Positions 13,901 to 21,675 of a stretch of 64,000 nt of DNA are shown here, piece by piece; the first letter of the stretch is position 1, and every line of letters begins with the position of its first letter. The notes beneath the pieces are model-generated. The model made no database searches and was not told where the DNA came from. It saw only the letters and a list, made by a program, of their open reading frames with translations. The stretch covers positions 18,458,673-18,522,672 of the forward strand of contig CM067317.1 in NCBI GenBank assembly GCA_034231615.1, read 5' to 3'. This DNA comes from Meghimatium bilineatum (Eukaryota; Mollusca; Gastropoda; Stylommatophora; Philomycidae). The translations under genes were made by a program, and so were the position numbers.

Positions 13901-16900
13901 TGCTGACCCATCTGTGTACACTCTGACCCATATATCTTGTGGATATTCCTCATCCAGGAAACTGAGGGTGACTGTCATTCGCTGCACACTGTTCTGTTCG
14001 TCCTCGCTTAGTATTCCTTTCACATGGGTCTGAATGTATATTGGCATTCCATGGCTTTCACTCCACGGGGTTTGCTCTGGTACAGACCTTAAGGGGCTGT
14101 CAACTTCAGGTAGGTCTGTAAGTTGTCTGCGGAGTCGTTTAGCTTGATGGATAAAGCTGCTCCTTTTCAGTCGTCCCATTGCTAGATTTTGGAATCTTTC
14201 CTTCATTGGATGACTTGGCATACACTGAAACTTTTCTGCTTGAATTAGTACTTTTGTGTCTCTGCATTCGCCAAGTGTTTGCATTCTTCCCATTTTCTGC
14301 ATCTCTGCTATGGGTGTTGATTTCATTGCTCCCAACATTATTCTAAGTGCCTGGTTTTGCACTTTATCTAGATCTTTTAATGTGGTGTTTGATGCAGGAC
14401 ACCACGCAGCTGAACCGTATTCCAGGTGTGGTCTTATGCCTTGCTGGTAAACTTTACTGAGTATATTCCCACTGGCTCCCCATGTGGTTCCACTTAGTTT
14501 TCTCAGGATAGCTAGTTTCCTCCTGGCTTTTGTTGTTGCTTTGTTTATGTGCTGCTTCCATGTCAGCTTATCATCAAAAGTAACTCCGAGGTATGTGGGT
14601 TGTTTGTCTTCTTTCAAAAGCTCTCCATCTATCTTGATATGACCAGCTTTTTGTTTTGGTGAGAGGGTAAAGAGTGTAGTGCTGCACTTATCTGTGTTAA
14701 TGCTGACGCACCATCTATTAGCCCATAAGGTTAGGGCATCGATAGCTCTTTGTATTTGTTTAGTGGCCACTGTTGCATGTTCTTCCGTGCACCAGATCAC
14801 CAGGTCGTCAGCATACATTGCCACTTTGATCCCGTGTGGTAGTTCAGCAACTAGGTCATTGATGTAAACCAAGAAAAGTGTGGGTGACAGGACTCCTCCC
14901 TGGGGGACTCCATGACGCAGTAGAACTTTCTTGCTCTTGCGACCATCTAATTGTACCCTGGCTCTTCTATTATGCAGGTATGCTTTTACCCATTTGTACA
15001 TTCTTGAGCTAACCCTGCAATTTCTTTAGGAGCCCTTCTTTCCAGACCTTATCAAATGCTTTCCTGAGGTCTATCCATGCTGCTAGTACCAGTTTCTTTT
15101 CTTGGAAGGCATCCTCAATCTCTTGGGAGAGGTAGGTTGCCTGATCTTCAGTAGAGTAGCACTGTCTGAAACCTGCTTGCTGTGATACAAGAAGGTTTTC
15201 ACTTTCAAGGTACCACTGCATCCTAAGATTGATAATGCGTTCCATTGTTTTACATAGACAGCTTGTGAGGCTGATGGGCCTGTAGTTGGAGACTGTGTTG
15301 CCATCTTTTCCTGATTTGAGGAGTGGTATCATTATTGCTTCTCTCCACGCCTGTGGTACATTACCTGTGGACCAGCTTGTGTTAAAGATCTACACATTCT
15401 TATTAAATAACAACATATTAAACACAAAGAACAACAATTAGAACATGTAGTCACGATCATTTACCCATGCCACGCGGTACTCAATTTGATAGTAAAATAC
15501 GGCCGAAAATGGAAAAAGTCGCTCCCGTAAAAGTGTTGACAAAACCAGCTGGCTTTCTCTCTTCTTGCAATCATAATGTGTAAAGGAATTTGACCTTTAC
15601 ACTGTGACGTATTCCTAGCTTCGTTTGGCGGGTTTTATACGTCATGGGATCATTACTTCGTGAAGTTCCGAGCTTGGGAATCGGGCGATATCGTTTGGTG
15701 CGTGGCCTCGCCCACCGACACACGGGAGCGTGTACTCCAGGTGCGTGACCTCACCCATAGGGGACTAAAGGTTAAAATACTGTCTGCATCATTTTTTGTG
15801 TTTGAAACTAGATTTATTAAGTTCTGCAACCATTTTTCTTTTTATATATTTAACTTTTAAGAGAGTAAAACAATGCCCAAACCAACAGTTAATTATTTAA
15901 AACATCAACATTTGTTTAAATTATGTAAATTAGCCAACATTTTGAATATTAATTAGTTGTACGTGCATCTGAGAATCACAACAATGTGATCAACAGATGC
16001 GTCTTGTCTTTGCGAATACAAAAATATATAGTTTCTGTGGTATTTTATTATGATAGATTATATAATTTATTTTCATTTTAATTATGCAAATTGCAGCCAT
16101 TTTGAATATCAATTAGTTCTGTGTCCATCAGAAAATTCCAGAAATGTGATCAACATAAGCATCTTGTGGCTGCATGTACATTATAGTTCTCCGCTGTGAC
16201 CTTTGCTCTAGTTTCGATGTGTTTTCTGACCTTTGTTGTGTGATTTGGCAAGCTTATGGGTAAGTACTTAGAGTAAGGTTAGGATTAGAAATAATATTTC
16301 TAATGTGTGCGCGCACCTCGCTCCGTGTATAGCGGGCAGAAATACTGATCGCTCACCACAAATAATAGGAAATTGTAAAAAATGTGTAAATTGTAAAACA
16401 AACGGAGTTTGCATAAGTTCGTCTGTGTCTAGAGTTGAACTGTGGGATTGTCGGGATGTGACGTCACGGCAGCCATTATTTTGATTGGTGTTACACGGGA
16501 ATCCATGACATTAGATAGTTAAAATTGTCAACAGTGTGCTATTTATAGCACAGCAGAGAACTACTCTGTACTTTCACCACGTCTTGTCTCCACAAACACA
16601 AAAATGTATAGTTTGTGTATTGTATTATTGAAAATAACAAAGATAATTCAGAAATTATCAGCTTGGCTACACTTTGTAGTCACAAGTTTTATTTATATTT
16701 TCCTGTACTGTATGTTCCATGTAAAATTTACATTGTAAATTATTTTAAATAAAATATTATGTCAAAAAAATTCATTAGAAAAAATTCATAACTTTTTTCC
16801 GCATTGACGTACATACTTGGTTGAGGTATCGTTGAATTGCAATTTTGAAGGGCTATCTAACTATAATATTTTTGTAATTATGTAACATTATTTTGAAAAT

Positions 16901-17081
16901 AAATTTCAAGTACCTACTTTACTGATTGAGATTAGTAGTAAGTTAGATTACTAGATTAGTAATTTAAATTACTGTCAATACGACAAGACTACATAAACAT
17001 ATGCACACGAACTTACATCATTCCATAGGATATCATCATCTGGTATCTCAAACATTGCTGGAACTACATAATGATCTACAG
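399..17081 (-). CDS. HROB-like recombination OB-fold protein gene (seven exons seen, 3' end off window)
   Basis: This spliced gene is supported by seven minus-strand exons: 17081-17017, 8926-8755, 8396-8278, 6366-6277, 3722-3585, 2404-2296 and 484-399. They total 779 nt, about 259 residues. All borders are AG/GT and the phases match at each junction (0, 1, 0, 0, 0, 1), with no stop. Seen motifs in order are RMFPGPAGALPP, KGKLPLIIGVMDSF, GSDASFVLRDPSG, ALHRDLF and LQPGSVLVLRQ. These match the recalled layout of HROB (C17orf53/MCM8IP): a FPGPAGILP-like linker motif, then an OB-fold domain (DUF4539). In vertebrates this nuclear protein recruits MCM8-MCM9 to recombination intermediates. The last part of the OB fold is missing, presumably left of base 1. 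Introns are 0.4-8.1 kb and full of repeats. The assignment to HROB rests on remembered family motifs; an unrelated OB-fold protein is the main alternative. Confidence 0.83.
655..740. repeat. dispersed repeat, copy 1 (copy 2 at 2900-2975)
   Basis: About 70 bp (TTCTTCATTGACCAACAGCA onward to TAGCTCTTAAC) recurs with few changes at 2900-2975, in the same orientation and inside the same host intron. Minus-strand translations of both copies share AHNYKDYF and LLVNEEY. The parent element was not recognised. Confidence 0.6.
859..922. repeat. 32-bp tandem duplication
   Basis: Two adjacent copies of a 32-bp unit, beginning CAAATACATATATAGC, differ at one position. It is a small local duplication with no evident function. 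Confidence 0.8.
1075..1935. other. intronic DNA ending in a TA microsatellite
   Basis: No exon signals with coding potential were seen. Bases 1891-1935 are an uninterrupted TA run that grades into CACACATATATA. Confidence 0.6.
2296..2404 (-). CDS. HROB-like exon, first OB-fold strands
   Basis: The acceptor is tgtatactcag and the donor is CCTTCAG|gtagat. The 109 nt encode ANRKLLHK, KGKLPLIIGVMDSF and GSDASFVLRDPS. The pattern K(x)P-hydrophobic-IxSF followed by DAS(V/F)V(F/L)xDP(S/T)G is the core of the DUF4539 OB fold as I recall it from vertebrate HROB. Phase is 0 in, 1 out. The codon split with the next exon gives Gly. Confidence 0.88.
2470..2965 (-). mobile_element. RTE-type non-LTR remnant (C-terminal region)
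   Basis: The minus strand at about 2562-2798 encodes MTCLRRILGVTLRDRIRN, the conserved region after the reverse transcriptase palm in RTE/Jockey-like elements. Frameshifts follow. The same family recurs on the plus strand at about 32775-33120 (ACLRKIHGVSLRDRIRN). It lies in the host intron between exons 2404 and 3585. Confidence 0.65.
3100..3300 (-). mobile_element. diverged SINE-like fragment with GGCGACTAAGG motif
   Basis: The minus strand contains GGCGACTAAGG (3219-3229) in a context like the GAA-tailed SINE found at 26894-27174 and 51294-51571. The rest is too diverged to place its ends. Confidence 0.35.
3440..3515 (-). mobile_element. tRNA-like SINE head remnant
   Basis: The minus strand reads AGGTAGCTCAGTGGTTAA (A-box like), then AATCCAGGTTCATTTTCC (B-box like). 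Spacing is tRNA-like but the arms do not pair as in a functional tRNA. It is probably a SINE fragment. Confidence 0.45.
3585..3722 (-). CDS. HROB-like exon, helical segment before the OB fold
   Basis: The acceptor is tttattttgtag and the donor is AAG|gtgggt. The 46 codons run from PHQMSWSQTP through WKELISDLGKDA to KFSIKSALLK, phase 0/0. In HROB the domain begins with a W-x-x-(M/L) helix and a segment ending in a V/ALxK pattern directly before the first OB strand, and this exon fits that layout. A tRNA-like SINE remnant lies 70 bp away, at 3440-3515. Confidence 0.82.
4016..4175 (+). mobile_element. tRNA-headed SINE fragment, copy 1
   Basis: A B-box-like GGATTCAAATCTC is followed by a body with AAATATTGCCAAGAAAGTCA and CCAAAATATGCTGG. 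The same body recurs at about 5985-6160 in the same orientation, so this is an interspersed family. Confidence 0.5.
4180..5980. other. intronic AT-rich DNA, no feature seen
   Basis: Long reading frames here lack conserved motifs and splice context. Nothing could be supported between the two SINE fragments. Confidence 0.5.
5985..6160 (+). mobile_element. tRNA-headed SINE fragment, copy 2
   Basis: The body matches copy 1 at 4016-4175 through AATACTATCAAGAAAATCAC and CCAAAATATTCTGGG. The head is degraded. Confidence 0.5.
6277..6366 (-). CDS. HROB-like 90-nt exon
   Basis: The acceptor is ttcaatttag and the donor is ACG|gtatac. Exactly 30 codons are present, phase 0 in and out, ending SKSLTIGELKET. 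The product is a short polar linker between the FPGPAG motif and the helical segment before the OB fold. The donor is weaker than its neighbours. No stop occurs in the joined frame. Confidence 0.75.
6380..8160. other. intronic AT-rich DNA, no feature seen
   Basis: This is the intron between the exons at 6366 and 8278. It has short homopolymer runs (for example a C run at 7866-7875) and no recognisable element apart from the RTE-type fragment at its right end. Confidence 0.5.
8165..8220 (+). mobile_element. RTE-type 3' untranslated fragment
   Basis: CCCCTGATGCTGCAAGGCAC followed by an AATGGGTATAAAGCG-like stretch resembles the sequence after the stop codon of the RTE-type fragment at 33085-33120 (CCCCTGACGCCGCAAGGCA). 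A fainter relative lies near 55435-55475. Confidence 0.4.
8278..8396 (-). CDS. HROB-like exon with FPGPAG motif
   Basis: The acceptor is tttgtatgcag and the donor is CCTCCT|gtaagt. The 119 nt encode IDKQGPKK through GIGKRMFPGPAGALPP. The FPGPAG(x)LP motif recalls the conserved linker motif just before the globular part of vertebrate HROB and is one of the best family pointers. Phase is 1 in, 0 out. A diverged 3' fragment of an RTE-type retroelement lies just beside it, at about 8165-8220, in the following intron. Confidence 0.85.
8755..8926 (-). CDS. HROB-like exon, linker region
   Basis: The acceptor is ttgtattcag and the donor is TATG|gtaagt. The 172 nt give 57 codons plus one base, from DLPLEGFDGEV through KHVPKQESC to AHQHTY. 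The final G joins GC of the next exon to make Gly. The region is hydrophilic and probably disordered, as expected for the poorly conserved N-terminal half of HROB. A longer open frame continues through the acceptor on both sides, but the splice signals and phase fit favour the exon. Confidence 0.75.
9185..9601 (-). mobile_element. RTE/CR1-type non-LTR 3' fragment with ATGA tail
   Basis: The minus-strand frame contains FENKCLRRITNTHWSEF, SYIGHVLRA and GGRPKETLRRTI, which is the region after reverse transcriptase in RTE/CR1-type LINEs. It ends LFKNCTE and, one frame over, ALNRQNWRDLTSALCANFSA. The 3' end is a short CATT/AATG repeat (about 9186-9201). Two more 3' ends of this family lie at 53880-54000 and 57370-57595. 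Its upstream side is cut by the foldback element at 9602. Confidence 0.7.
9602..10136. mobile_element. 535-bp foldback MITE with 173-bp inverted arms
   Basis: Left arm 9602-9774 and right arm 9964-10136 are inverted copies with very few differences (for example T/C near 9743/9994). The 189-bp centre holds two copies of AAGGTGGACGGGTT. There is no coding capacity. It sits directly against the RTE-type fragment and supplies part of a chimeric reading frame there. No clear target duplication was found. Confidence 0.85.
10140..11650. other. intronic DNA, no firm feature
   Basis: AT-rich DNA with one small open frame (10761-10970, listed separately). Bases 11150-11300 contain ATAAATAGCAAACTG, which is echoed in the MITE at 16168-16579, but nothing could be delimited. 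Confidence 0.45.
10761..10970 (+). CDS. unrecognised 69-codon open frame
   Basis: It opens with ATG just after a pyrimidine-rich ttccag. It encodes a polar, acidic peptide with DSGDYRLDENRKGNR and SEESDRLSDSNDN. Composition is less AT-biased in coding sense than its surroundings. It is antisense to the host gene and inside its largest intron. It could be a decayed transposon N-terminus or chance. No family recognised. Confidence 0.2.
   Translation: MSENNSVFYFDSGDYRLDENRKGNRARPNLVREKCLNYSKTVQTAIVSEESDRLSDSNDNIALCYTDNS
11655..12640. repeat. about 835-bp tandem unit plus start of a second unit
   Basis: The segment at 11655-11750 (GTACTTGGAC onward to TTATAAATTTCTTGT) recurs at 12490-12585, giving an offset near 835 bp. 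Within the unit, AATTATGCAAATTAGC blocks at about 11892 and 12053 form an internal dimer. A diverged further copy lies at 15780-16930. Confidence 0.6.
13166..13702 (-). pseudogene. LINE copy A: RNase H C-terminal part and C-terminal domain
   Basis: It continues directly after the nonsense codon with VLQALQSG, WIPSHCGIPGNEKADQLA and a C-terminal CTCG...HILQEC metal-binding-like pattern. It ends KETELQI just before the GAA tail. Confidence 0.9.
13703..15001 (-). pseudogene. LINE copy A: reverse transcriptase palm/thumb and RNase H start
   Basis: Motifs seen are RHGVPQGGVLSP, MYADDLVIW, PTYLGVTF and PHLEYGSAAW, then RNase H VYTDGS and YDAEIQ. It stops at LTDAR because of a nonsense change exactly at the third RNase H carboxylate block. 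Confidence 0.9.
15009..15332 (-). pseudogene. LINE copy A: reverse transcriptase N-terminal fragment
   Basis: This frame carries KSGKDGNTVSNYRPISLTS, QQAGFR and AAWIDLRKAFDKVW, i.e. early reverse transcriptase motifs including the first catalytic Asp region (DLRKAFD). It is broken at its downstream end by the 8-bp deletion relative to copy B. Confidence 0.9.
15405..15790. other. GC-richer intronic island
   Basis: Bases 15640-15770 are noticeably GC-rich (ATCGGGCGATATCG, GTGCGTGGCCTCGCCCACC), unlike the surroundings. Two similar GTGCGTG(G/A)CCTC blocks at 15698 and 15740 form an imperfect direct repeat. No reading frame of note. Confidence 0.4.
15780..16930. repeat. diverged copy of the 835-bp unit, split by a MITE
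   Basis: This aligns by eye with 11740-12470: CATTTTGAATATTAATTAGT, AGAATCACA, ATATATAGTTTCTG and TTGAGGTATCGTTGAATT all recur in the same order. A 412-bp element (16168-16579) interrupts it. Confidence 0.65.
16168..16579. mobile_element. 412-bp MITE with inverted termini and 8-bp flanking repeat
   Basis: Termini pair over about 30 bp with mismatches (left TAGTTCTCCGCTGTG, right complement TAGTTCTCTGCTGTG). Flanks are CATCTTGT (16160-16167) and CGTCTTGT (16580-16587). The related unit at 12140 has a single uninterrupted CGTCTTGT here, giving an empty-site comparison within the window. One end is related to the MITE at 22707-22993. Confidence 0.75.
17017..17081 (-). CDS. HROB-like, putative first visible coding exon
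   Basis: The minus strand reads an acceptor (tattttcag), 65 nt of open frame and a donor (GAT|gtaagt). The product contains MFEIPDDDILWND, an acidic start-like peptide, and the exon ends in phase 0, matching the next exon at 8926. The Met codon at residue 9 could be the initiator. However, the exon opens with two bases of a split codon, so an upstream coding exon or a 5'UTR intron is possible. It is separated from the next exon by 8.1 kb. Membership in this gene is inferred from phase, strand and acidic N-terminal character. Confidence 0.6.
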
Positions 17082-17479
17082 CTGAAAATATATGGTACCA
17101 ACTACTGTATTCTCTAACTTAAAATTGTCGACAGTAAACTTGTATTTAGCGCCTCCATCTCTGCTGACATTTTTGGACATCATAACCAGATTTTAACACT
17201 ATGTTCAACCAACAAACATTTTACCAGTTCCAAAAGTGAAATATTTACTTTTTCGATTTTTAAATTGTTACAATTGAGTGAAATTCTTTTGAATTTTTAC
17301 TAAAATTGTGATTTAGTGCATTTATCTTTAACTGTCATTTGTATACGGTTTCTTTCTCCATCCGACTTTATGGATGTGGAAATATTCAATCATTTTATTA
17401 TACATTTTTTTATCGCAATCATCCAATGTACGTACTGATACAAATTCAAAAACTGCAATGTCTTAAACTGCTATCTTCT

Positions 17480-18250
17480 TCTTCTTCTTTCCTTCCTCTT
17501 TTACCAGTTACGGGTGTCGAGGGAGATACAATGTTCTTGTTCTCGCTTTTCTGGCAGCTTCAGATAATGTTATTTGGTGTTCGTGTAATGTCTCTTTGAA
17601 GTTGTCGATCCAGGGTACTCTAGGTCTACCCTTGGCTCTTCATTCTGCTTCTCCTCTCTTCGTATATGCTTTATAAACTAATGAACCACACGGCGTTCTT
17701 TCCGGATCACCAAACCATTGTATCTTTTGGTTTTGTATGTATTGTAGAATTGATATGACACCCAGTGGCATAGCGAGGGGGGTGGAGGTGCGGAACGCCC
17801 CGGGTGGCATCATCGAGAGGGCGGCAAATTAATTTTCTTCCAGTCTTTCACAATCACTGACATTTTTTTTTATGTCAAAAGGGCGGAAAATTATGATTCC
17901 TCCCCGGGCGCTATTGACCCACGCTACGCCACTGATTATGTTTCTGATTATGTGTCTTCTGGTCACTCCTGTGGCTTTTCTCAGACATCTCATCTCTGTT
18001 GTAACCAGTTGTCTCTTATGTTTTGCTGTTAAGGACCAAGTTTGACATTGGTAGCACAGGGCTGGAATGAAGATACTTTGGATAAGATGTTTTTGGTTTT
18101 TTTTACATTGGTAGCATTTTGTGTTTGCAATAAAGGGGATAATTGACCCAGTATTTGATTCGCTTTGCTACAACAAATGTCTATTTCGGTGTCCATCTTT
18201 CCATCTGAATAGAATGTTACGCCTAAGTAATTGAAGGTGTTGGTTTGTTT
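17480..18250 (-). mobile_element. RTE-type non-LTR remnant with GAA tail, split by a MITE
   Basis: The minus strand reads FNYLGVTFYSDGKMDTEID, then LVTTEMRCLRKATGVTRR, then after the MITE IQWFGDPERTP and GRPRVPWIDN. The 3' end is a GAA repeat (about 17478-17491). Frameshifts and stops make it non-coding. Confidence 0.75.
17763..17934. mobile_element. hAT-like MITE (CAGTGGC termini)
   Basis: It begins CAGTGGCATAGCGAGG and ends with the complement of CAGTGGCGTAGCGTGG. CAGTGGC(G/A)TAGC is a termini pattern I recall from widespread animal hAT-type MITEs. It interrupts the RTE-type remnant. The 8-bp flanks do not match, so a target duplication is not shown. Confidence 0.7.
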
Positions 18251-18254
18251 TAAA

Positions 18255-19085
18255 AAATTATATAATTATTAAAAATGTAACTTTAGATCATCAAAATGTC
18301 TAAATATAATTTTAATTAGAAAAGTTTTGCCTCATTAAGAATTAAAAGTGAAGATACACAAAAATCGAACGTGAATTAAGAACAGATTTACTTGAGGAAA
18401 GTCACACAAAAATTCAACTGCTAAATGGATTAGTTAAAATGTAAGTAAAATATTCCATTTCCACGCCATTTGGGCGTTATGCTGTATACAGTGTTAGTCC
18501 CATATTTGTATTGATAATCTGCATACATTGGGATGATGTCGTAAACAACACGCTAGCCGCTTTTACTTTTCCAGATGGTCTGGTGGTGCCCATTTCCTTA
18601 GCTAGGTCTATATATATATATATGAGCTGCCTATCATTAGTATCGCCCGGGTCAAGGAAGTCGCAAATGACATCATAGACACGACAATGTTTCTAAAAGA
18701 ACATCATAAATAAAAGGAGTACAAAAATATGAACAAAGTGTTGTTAAAGTAGCTATAATCTATATATGAACAATTGAGGGTGGGGGAGGGGGGAGAAGAA
18801 CTGAAATAAGAAAATACCATTGGTTGATAATATCAAAAAATGGTCCGGTCACGATTTTTGCACACAAATCCGAATGGCTGAGGACAGAGGTGGTCGGTGG
18901 GGGTTTTTTGTACTGATGTCTACAATATGGTATCTTACGACTATGACGGGCGGGTTATGGATTGTATCATAATATGATTATTATTATAAACAAATACGGC
19001 TTATTGCTAAGTCTGTGTTGTGTGAAGTAGCTATAAATAATACTAAGTAGTGTGAGGATATTCAATAACTTTCACACACCTTGTC
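18255..19085. other. no feature seen
   Basis: AT-rich DNA with a short TA run at 18610-18622 and poly-purine stretches. No exon, RT motif or terminal repeat could be supported. Confidence 0.5.
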
Positions 19086-19089
19086 TCAG

Positions 19090-19600
19090 AAAAGTTATGA
19101 ACATCAGATGGCAAGACTAGATTCTATATACCACTGTACTTGACAGATCTAGTATCCCTAGCATTGACACTATTCTTATTCAGACACAGATTCTTTGGGC
19201 AGGTTTTTGGTACGTATGTCAGACCATCGCCTGTCAAAGATTCTTCTCTATGGTGAGCTGGAGAAAGTTACACCATCGTATTGTGGTAAAAAAAACGCTT
19301 CAAGGACTCGTTAAAGACCTCCATTAAAGCCTTTGAAATACATCAAGATGCATGGGAAGAGCTTGCACAAAATAGATCTACATGGCGCTCTACAGTAAAA
19401 AAGGGCGCATCAACTTGTGAAAAGAGGATAAATGCAGCAACTCAACAGCAGAGAATTGCTAGAAAAGCACGGGTAGACAAAAATCCGTCTACATTGGTCA
19501 TTTCATGCCGGAACTATCCAAGGATATTCACAACTCGAATAGGGCATATTAACCATCTACGAAATATTAGTCATGGACATAATTCTAATTAAATTTTCAA
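19090..19600 (+). mobile_element. non-LTR remnant with QKKRFKDTLK-type C-terminus
   Basis: The plus strand reads VRMSDHRLSKILLYGELE, then a frame-shifted KKNASRT, SWEELAQNRSTWRS and VKKGASTCEKR, ending in ISCRNYPRIFTTRIGHI, a decayed zinc-finger-like block. This is the C-terminal region of a common animal CR1/Jockey-like LINE. A relative lies at 56262-57235. Confidence 0.65.
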
Positions 19601-19877
19601 ACGTGAATGTCACAAATGGTTATCATCATGTGTGATGGACGAACAACAACACATCTATAAATATCTATGAAGACAATCATCTAGCCCCGTATTGTCCTGA
19701 ATACTGGCGTTTAAAGTTACACCTACCACATTCTACTCACCTTAATAAACTGTTGAATGTGATGATATTGAACATCATCAGACTCAGAGATGGACTTCAG
19801 ATGTTTTGTTTGGTACATATATGATATATAACGGGAGAGGGGGGAAAAAAGGGGGGGGGGTATTTAGATTTTCTGTT

Positions 19878-20300
19878 TAATAAGATGATGATGATCATCA
19901 TCAGGTGCCATGCTGGCTAGCGAAGCCGATCATGGCTCTTCACAGCTCGCTGTCTCCACTATTATGTATCATGATAGTTGTTATTTCCCTGCCGCGCAAA
20001 GGTTGTACGACTGTCTAATATTTTCTCACGTTGTCGCCCTCTGCCTCTGTTGCCTTCAATCTTACCTATAGTGACTATGTTCTCAAACCTCCCTGTCTCA
20101 TGAAAAAAAAAATTGTCTCTTTCTTATATTATTGATTAAGGTCCGTTTTGCATTTGACTCTTTCAACACCTCCAGATTAGTTTTTCTGGCAGTCCATGGT
20201 ATTCTCAACATTGTTGTATAGGACCACATCTCTATTGCCTCTAATTTACCACTTTCCTGTTTGTTTATTGTCCAAGACTCGAATAAGATGATAGAAATAT
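19878..20300 (-). mobile_element. RTE-type non-LTR 3' fragment
   Basis: The minus strand encodes SWTINKQESGKLEAIEMW, LRIPWTARKTN, RFENIVTIGKIEGNRGRG, a classic post-reverse-transcriptase block. It ends in an ATC/GAT-rich tail at about 19884-19900. Confidence 0.65.
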
Positions 20301-20342
20301 CTTAAAAGATAATATGATATAATGATAAAATAATCCAAGCAA

Positions 20343-20552
20343 CTGTGAGCTGTAGCAAGTAGCTGTGAGCTTTAGATGTGAGCTGTAGCTGTGAGTTGTA
20401 GCAAGTTGCTGTGACTGTAGCTGTGAGTTGTAGCAAATTGCTGTGACTGTAGCTGTGAGTTGTAGCAAATTGGTGTGAGCTGTAGCAAGTAGCTGTAGCT
20501 GTGAACTGTAGCTGTGAGTTGTATCAAGTTGCTGTGAGCTGTAGCTGCGAGC
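20343..20552. repeat. 32-bp minisatellite built from GCTGTG/AGCTGT hexamers
   Basis: The unit GCTGTGACTGTAGCTGTGAG plus TTGTAGCAAATT recurs at 20408 and 20440 and in shorter variants across the tract. Reading frames through it are artefacts of the periodicity. Confidence 0.8.
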
Positions 20553-20909
20553 AAGTACCTCTTGAAACCCCATAACCGTTCAACAATCAGCAAGCTGCTT
20601 CACGACATCTCCCCATTCCATGTCCCAACTCCATGACTATAGATTCAATGAGTGTAAGTTTGTCCACTCTCATTTATTTCGATTGTCAGAACATTCACAA
20701 CAGTATATGAATGTGCAACCTAACAGACTTCAACAGCTATCCATGTGCACCCATTTCGACAACAGTCATTTTGAGACTGTTGCAGCATGAACTGACATTC
20801 TGATACACATTTAATACATTTTTGGTGTGGAAACCATTGTTCCAGTCATCTTGGTTATAAATTTAAAAATATATTTTTATGGTTGTGTTTTCTTAACCGT
20901 TATTTGTTT

Positions 20910-20943
20910 CTTGATAAAGGTCCGAAATGGACAGATACGTTGG
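20910..20943 (+). repeat. CTTGATAAAGG hairpin motif, copy 1
   Basis: CTTGATAAAGGTCC is followed by loop GAAAT and GGAC, then AGATACGTTGG. One of six related sites (see 37420, 38827, 39982, 43338, 59184). Confidence 0.55.
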
Positions 20944-21100
20944 TAATTTTCTTTTTCTAATGTTTTACTGTTATTTATTATTATTTTATATAGATAGTTA
21001 GGTATTCATAGTAACCTGTTTACTTTATTTAGTATTTACCTCCAGTTTGATACAACCTGTTTCTGTCTCAGAGGATTATTTACAGATGGCAGTAACAAGC

Positions 21101-21358
21101 TCAACCTTCATCTTCATATTGGAAGTAGTTGTATACTCTTGTCAGCTGTAAAAGTAAAGAAAAATGTTTCCCTAAGGCACACGTATCGATTCGTTTATAC
21201 AATGCATCACCTGCTTTTTGCGGTATAAACGGATTAGTTTCAATGTCTTCACATGTTAGACGTACATTTTGCGTCCTAAAATGCGCTTGTATCATCTTGT
21301 TTTTTTCTTCTCTCTGCATACCACTCATAATTTTCTCCAATGAACTCATATCGGACAC
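21101..21358 (-). CDS. unrecognised 85-codon open frame
   Basis: The frame has a protein-like composition, with MSSLEKIMSGMQREEKNKM and CEDIETNPFIPQKAGDAL, and runs open upstream toward 21380. The complementary strand is also open for 85 codons, so chance is not excluded. No family recognised. It may be a transposon relic because SINE sequence lies 300 bp away. Confidence 0.2.
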   Translation of the reverse strand: MSDMSSLEKIMSGMQREEKNKMIQAHFRTQNVRLTCEDIETNPFIPQKAGDALYKRIDTCALGKHFSLLLQLTRVYNYFQYEDEG

Positions 21359-21675
21359 GTTTTTATCCCTGGAAATGAAGTTGTAATATCAAGGTATTGA
21401 TATTGTATTTTGAAGATGTGTTTTTCTTGTTGCATTTGCTCTTACTGTACTCTTGTCTAGTGATGTGCAAGAGCGTATATAAGGATGGTGGAATTGTGGT
21501 GGTTTAACTCCCCCATTTTTGAACAATAGAGAACGGCAATATGCTGTGAGAAACAAGTAAAATAAAAGTAACGTAAATGCACTTTTAACGAGTTCCTCCA
21601 AAAAGGATTTAAAAAAGGATCCATCACAAACACAGGATGAAATTGTATAAGCTCCCCTATATTTTTATCCAACCT

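Larger units (their letters stand above)
13121..15404 (-). mobile_element. 5'-truncated I-superfamily LINE, copy A, with 11-bp target duplication
   Basis: The element body is about 13132-15393, flanked by ACATTCTTATT at 13121-13131 and 15394-15404. It encodes the reverse transcriptase from the early fingers (YRPISLTS) through VPQGGVLSP and YADDL, then RNase H. It ends in a GAA-repeat tail. The endonuclease half is absent because of 5' truncation at insertion. Compared with copy B it has an 8-bp deletion near 15022 (one of two GCAATTTC units lost, causing a frameshift) and a TCA-to-TGA stop at 13703-13705. This copy therefore cannot encode the full C-terminal protein. It is inserted in the 8.1-kb host intron, same strand as the host gene. 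Confidence 0.93.

Noticed and set aside
13806-14867. Plus-strand frames opposite LINE copy A (and the same at 45117-46454)
   Set aside because: Antisense shadows of the LINE reading frame, repeated in both copies.
20265-20593. Overlapping minus frames rich in ATHSYS/LLQLTA
   Set aside because: Product of the 32-bp minisatellite.
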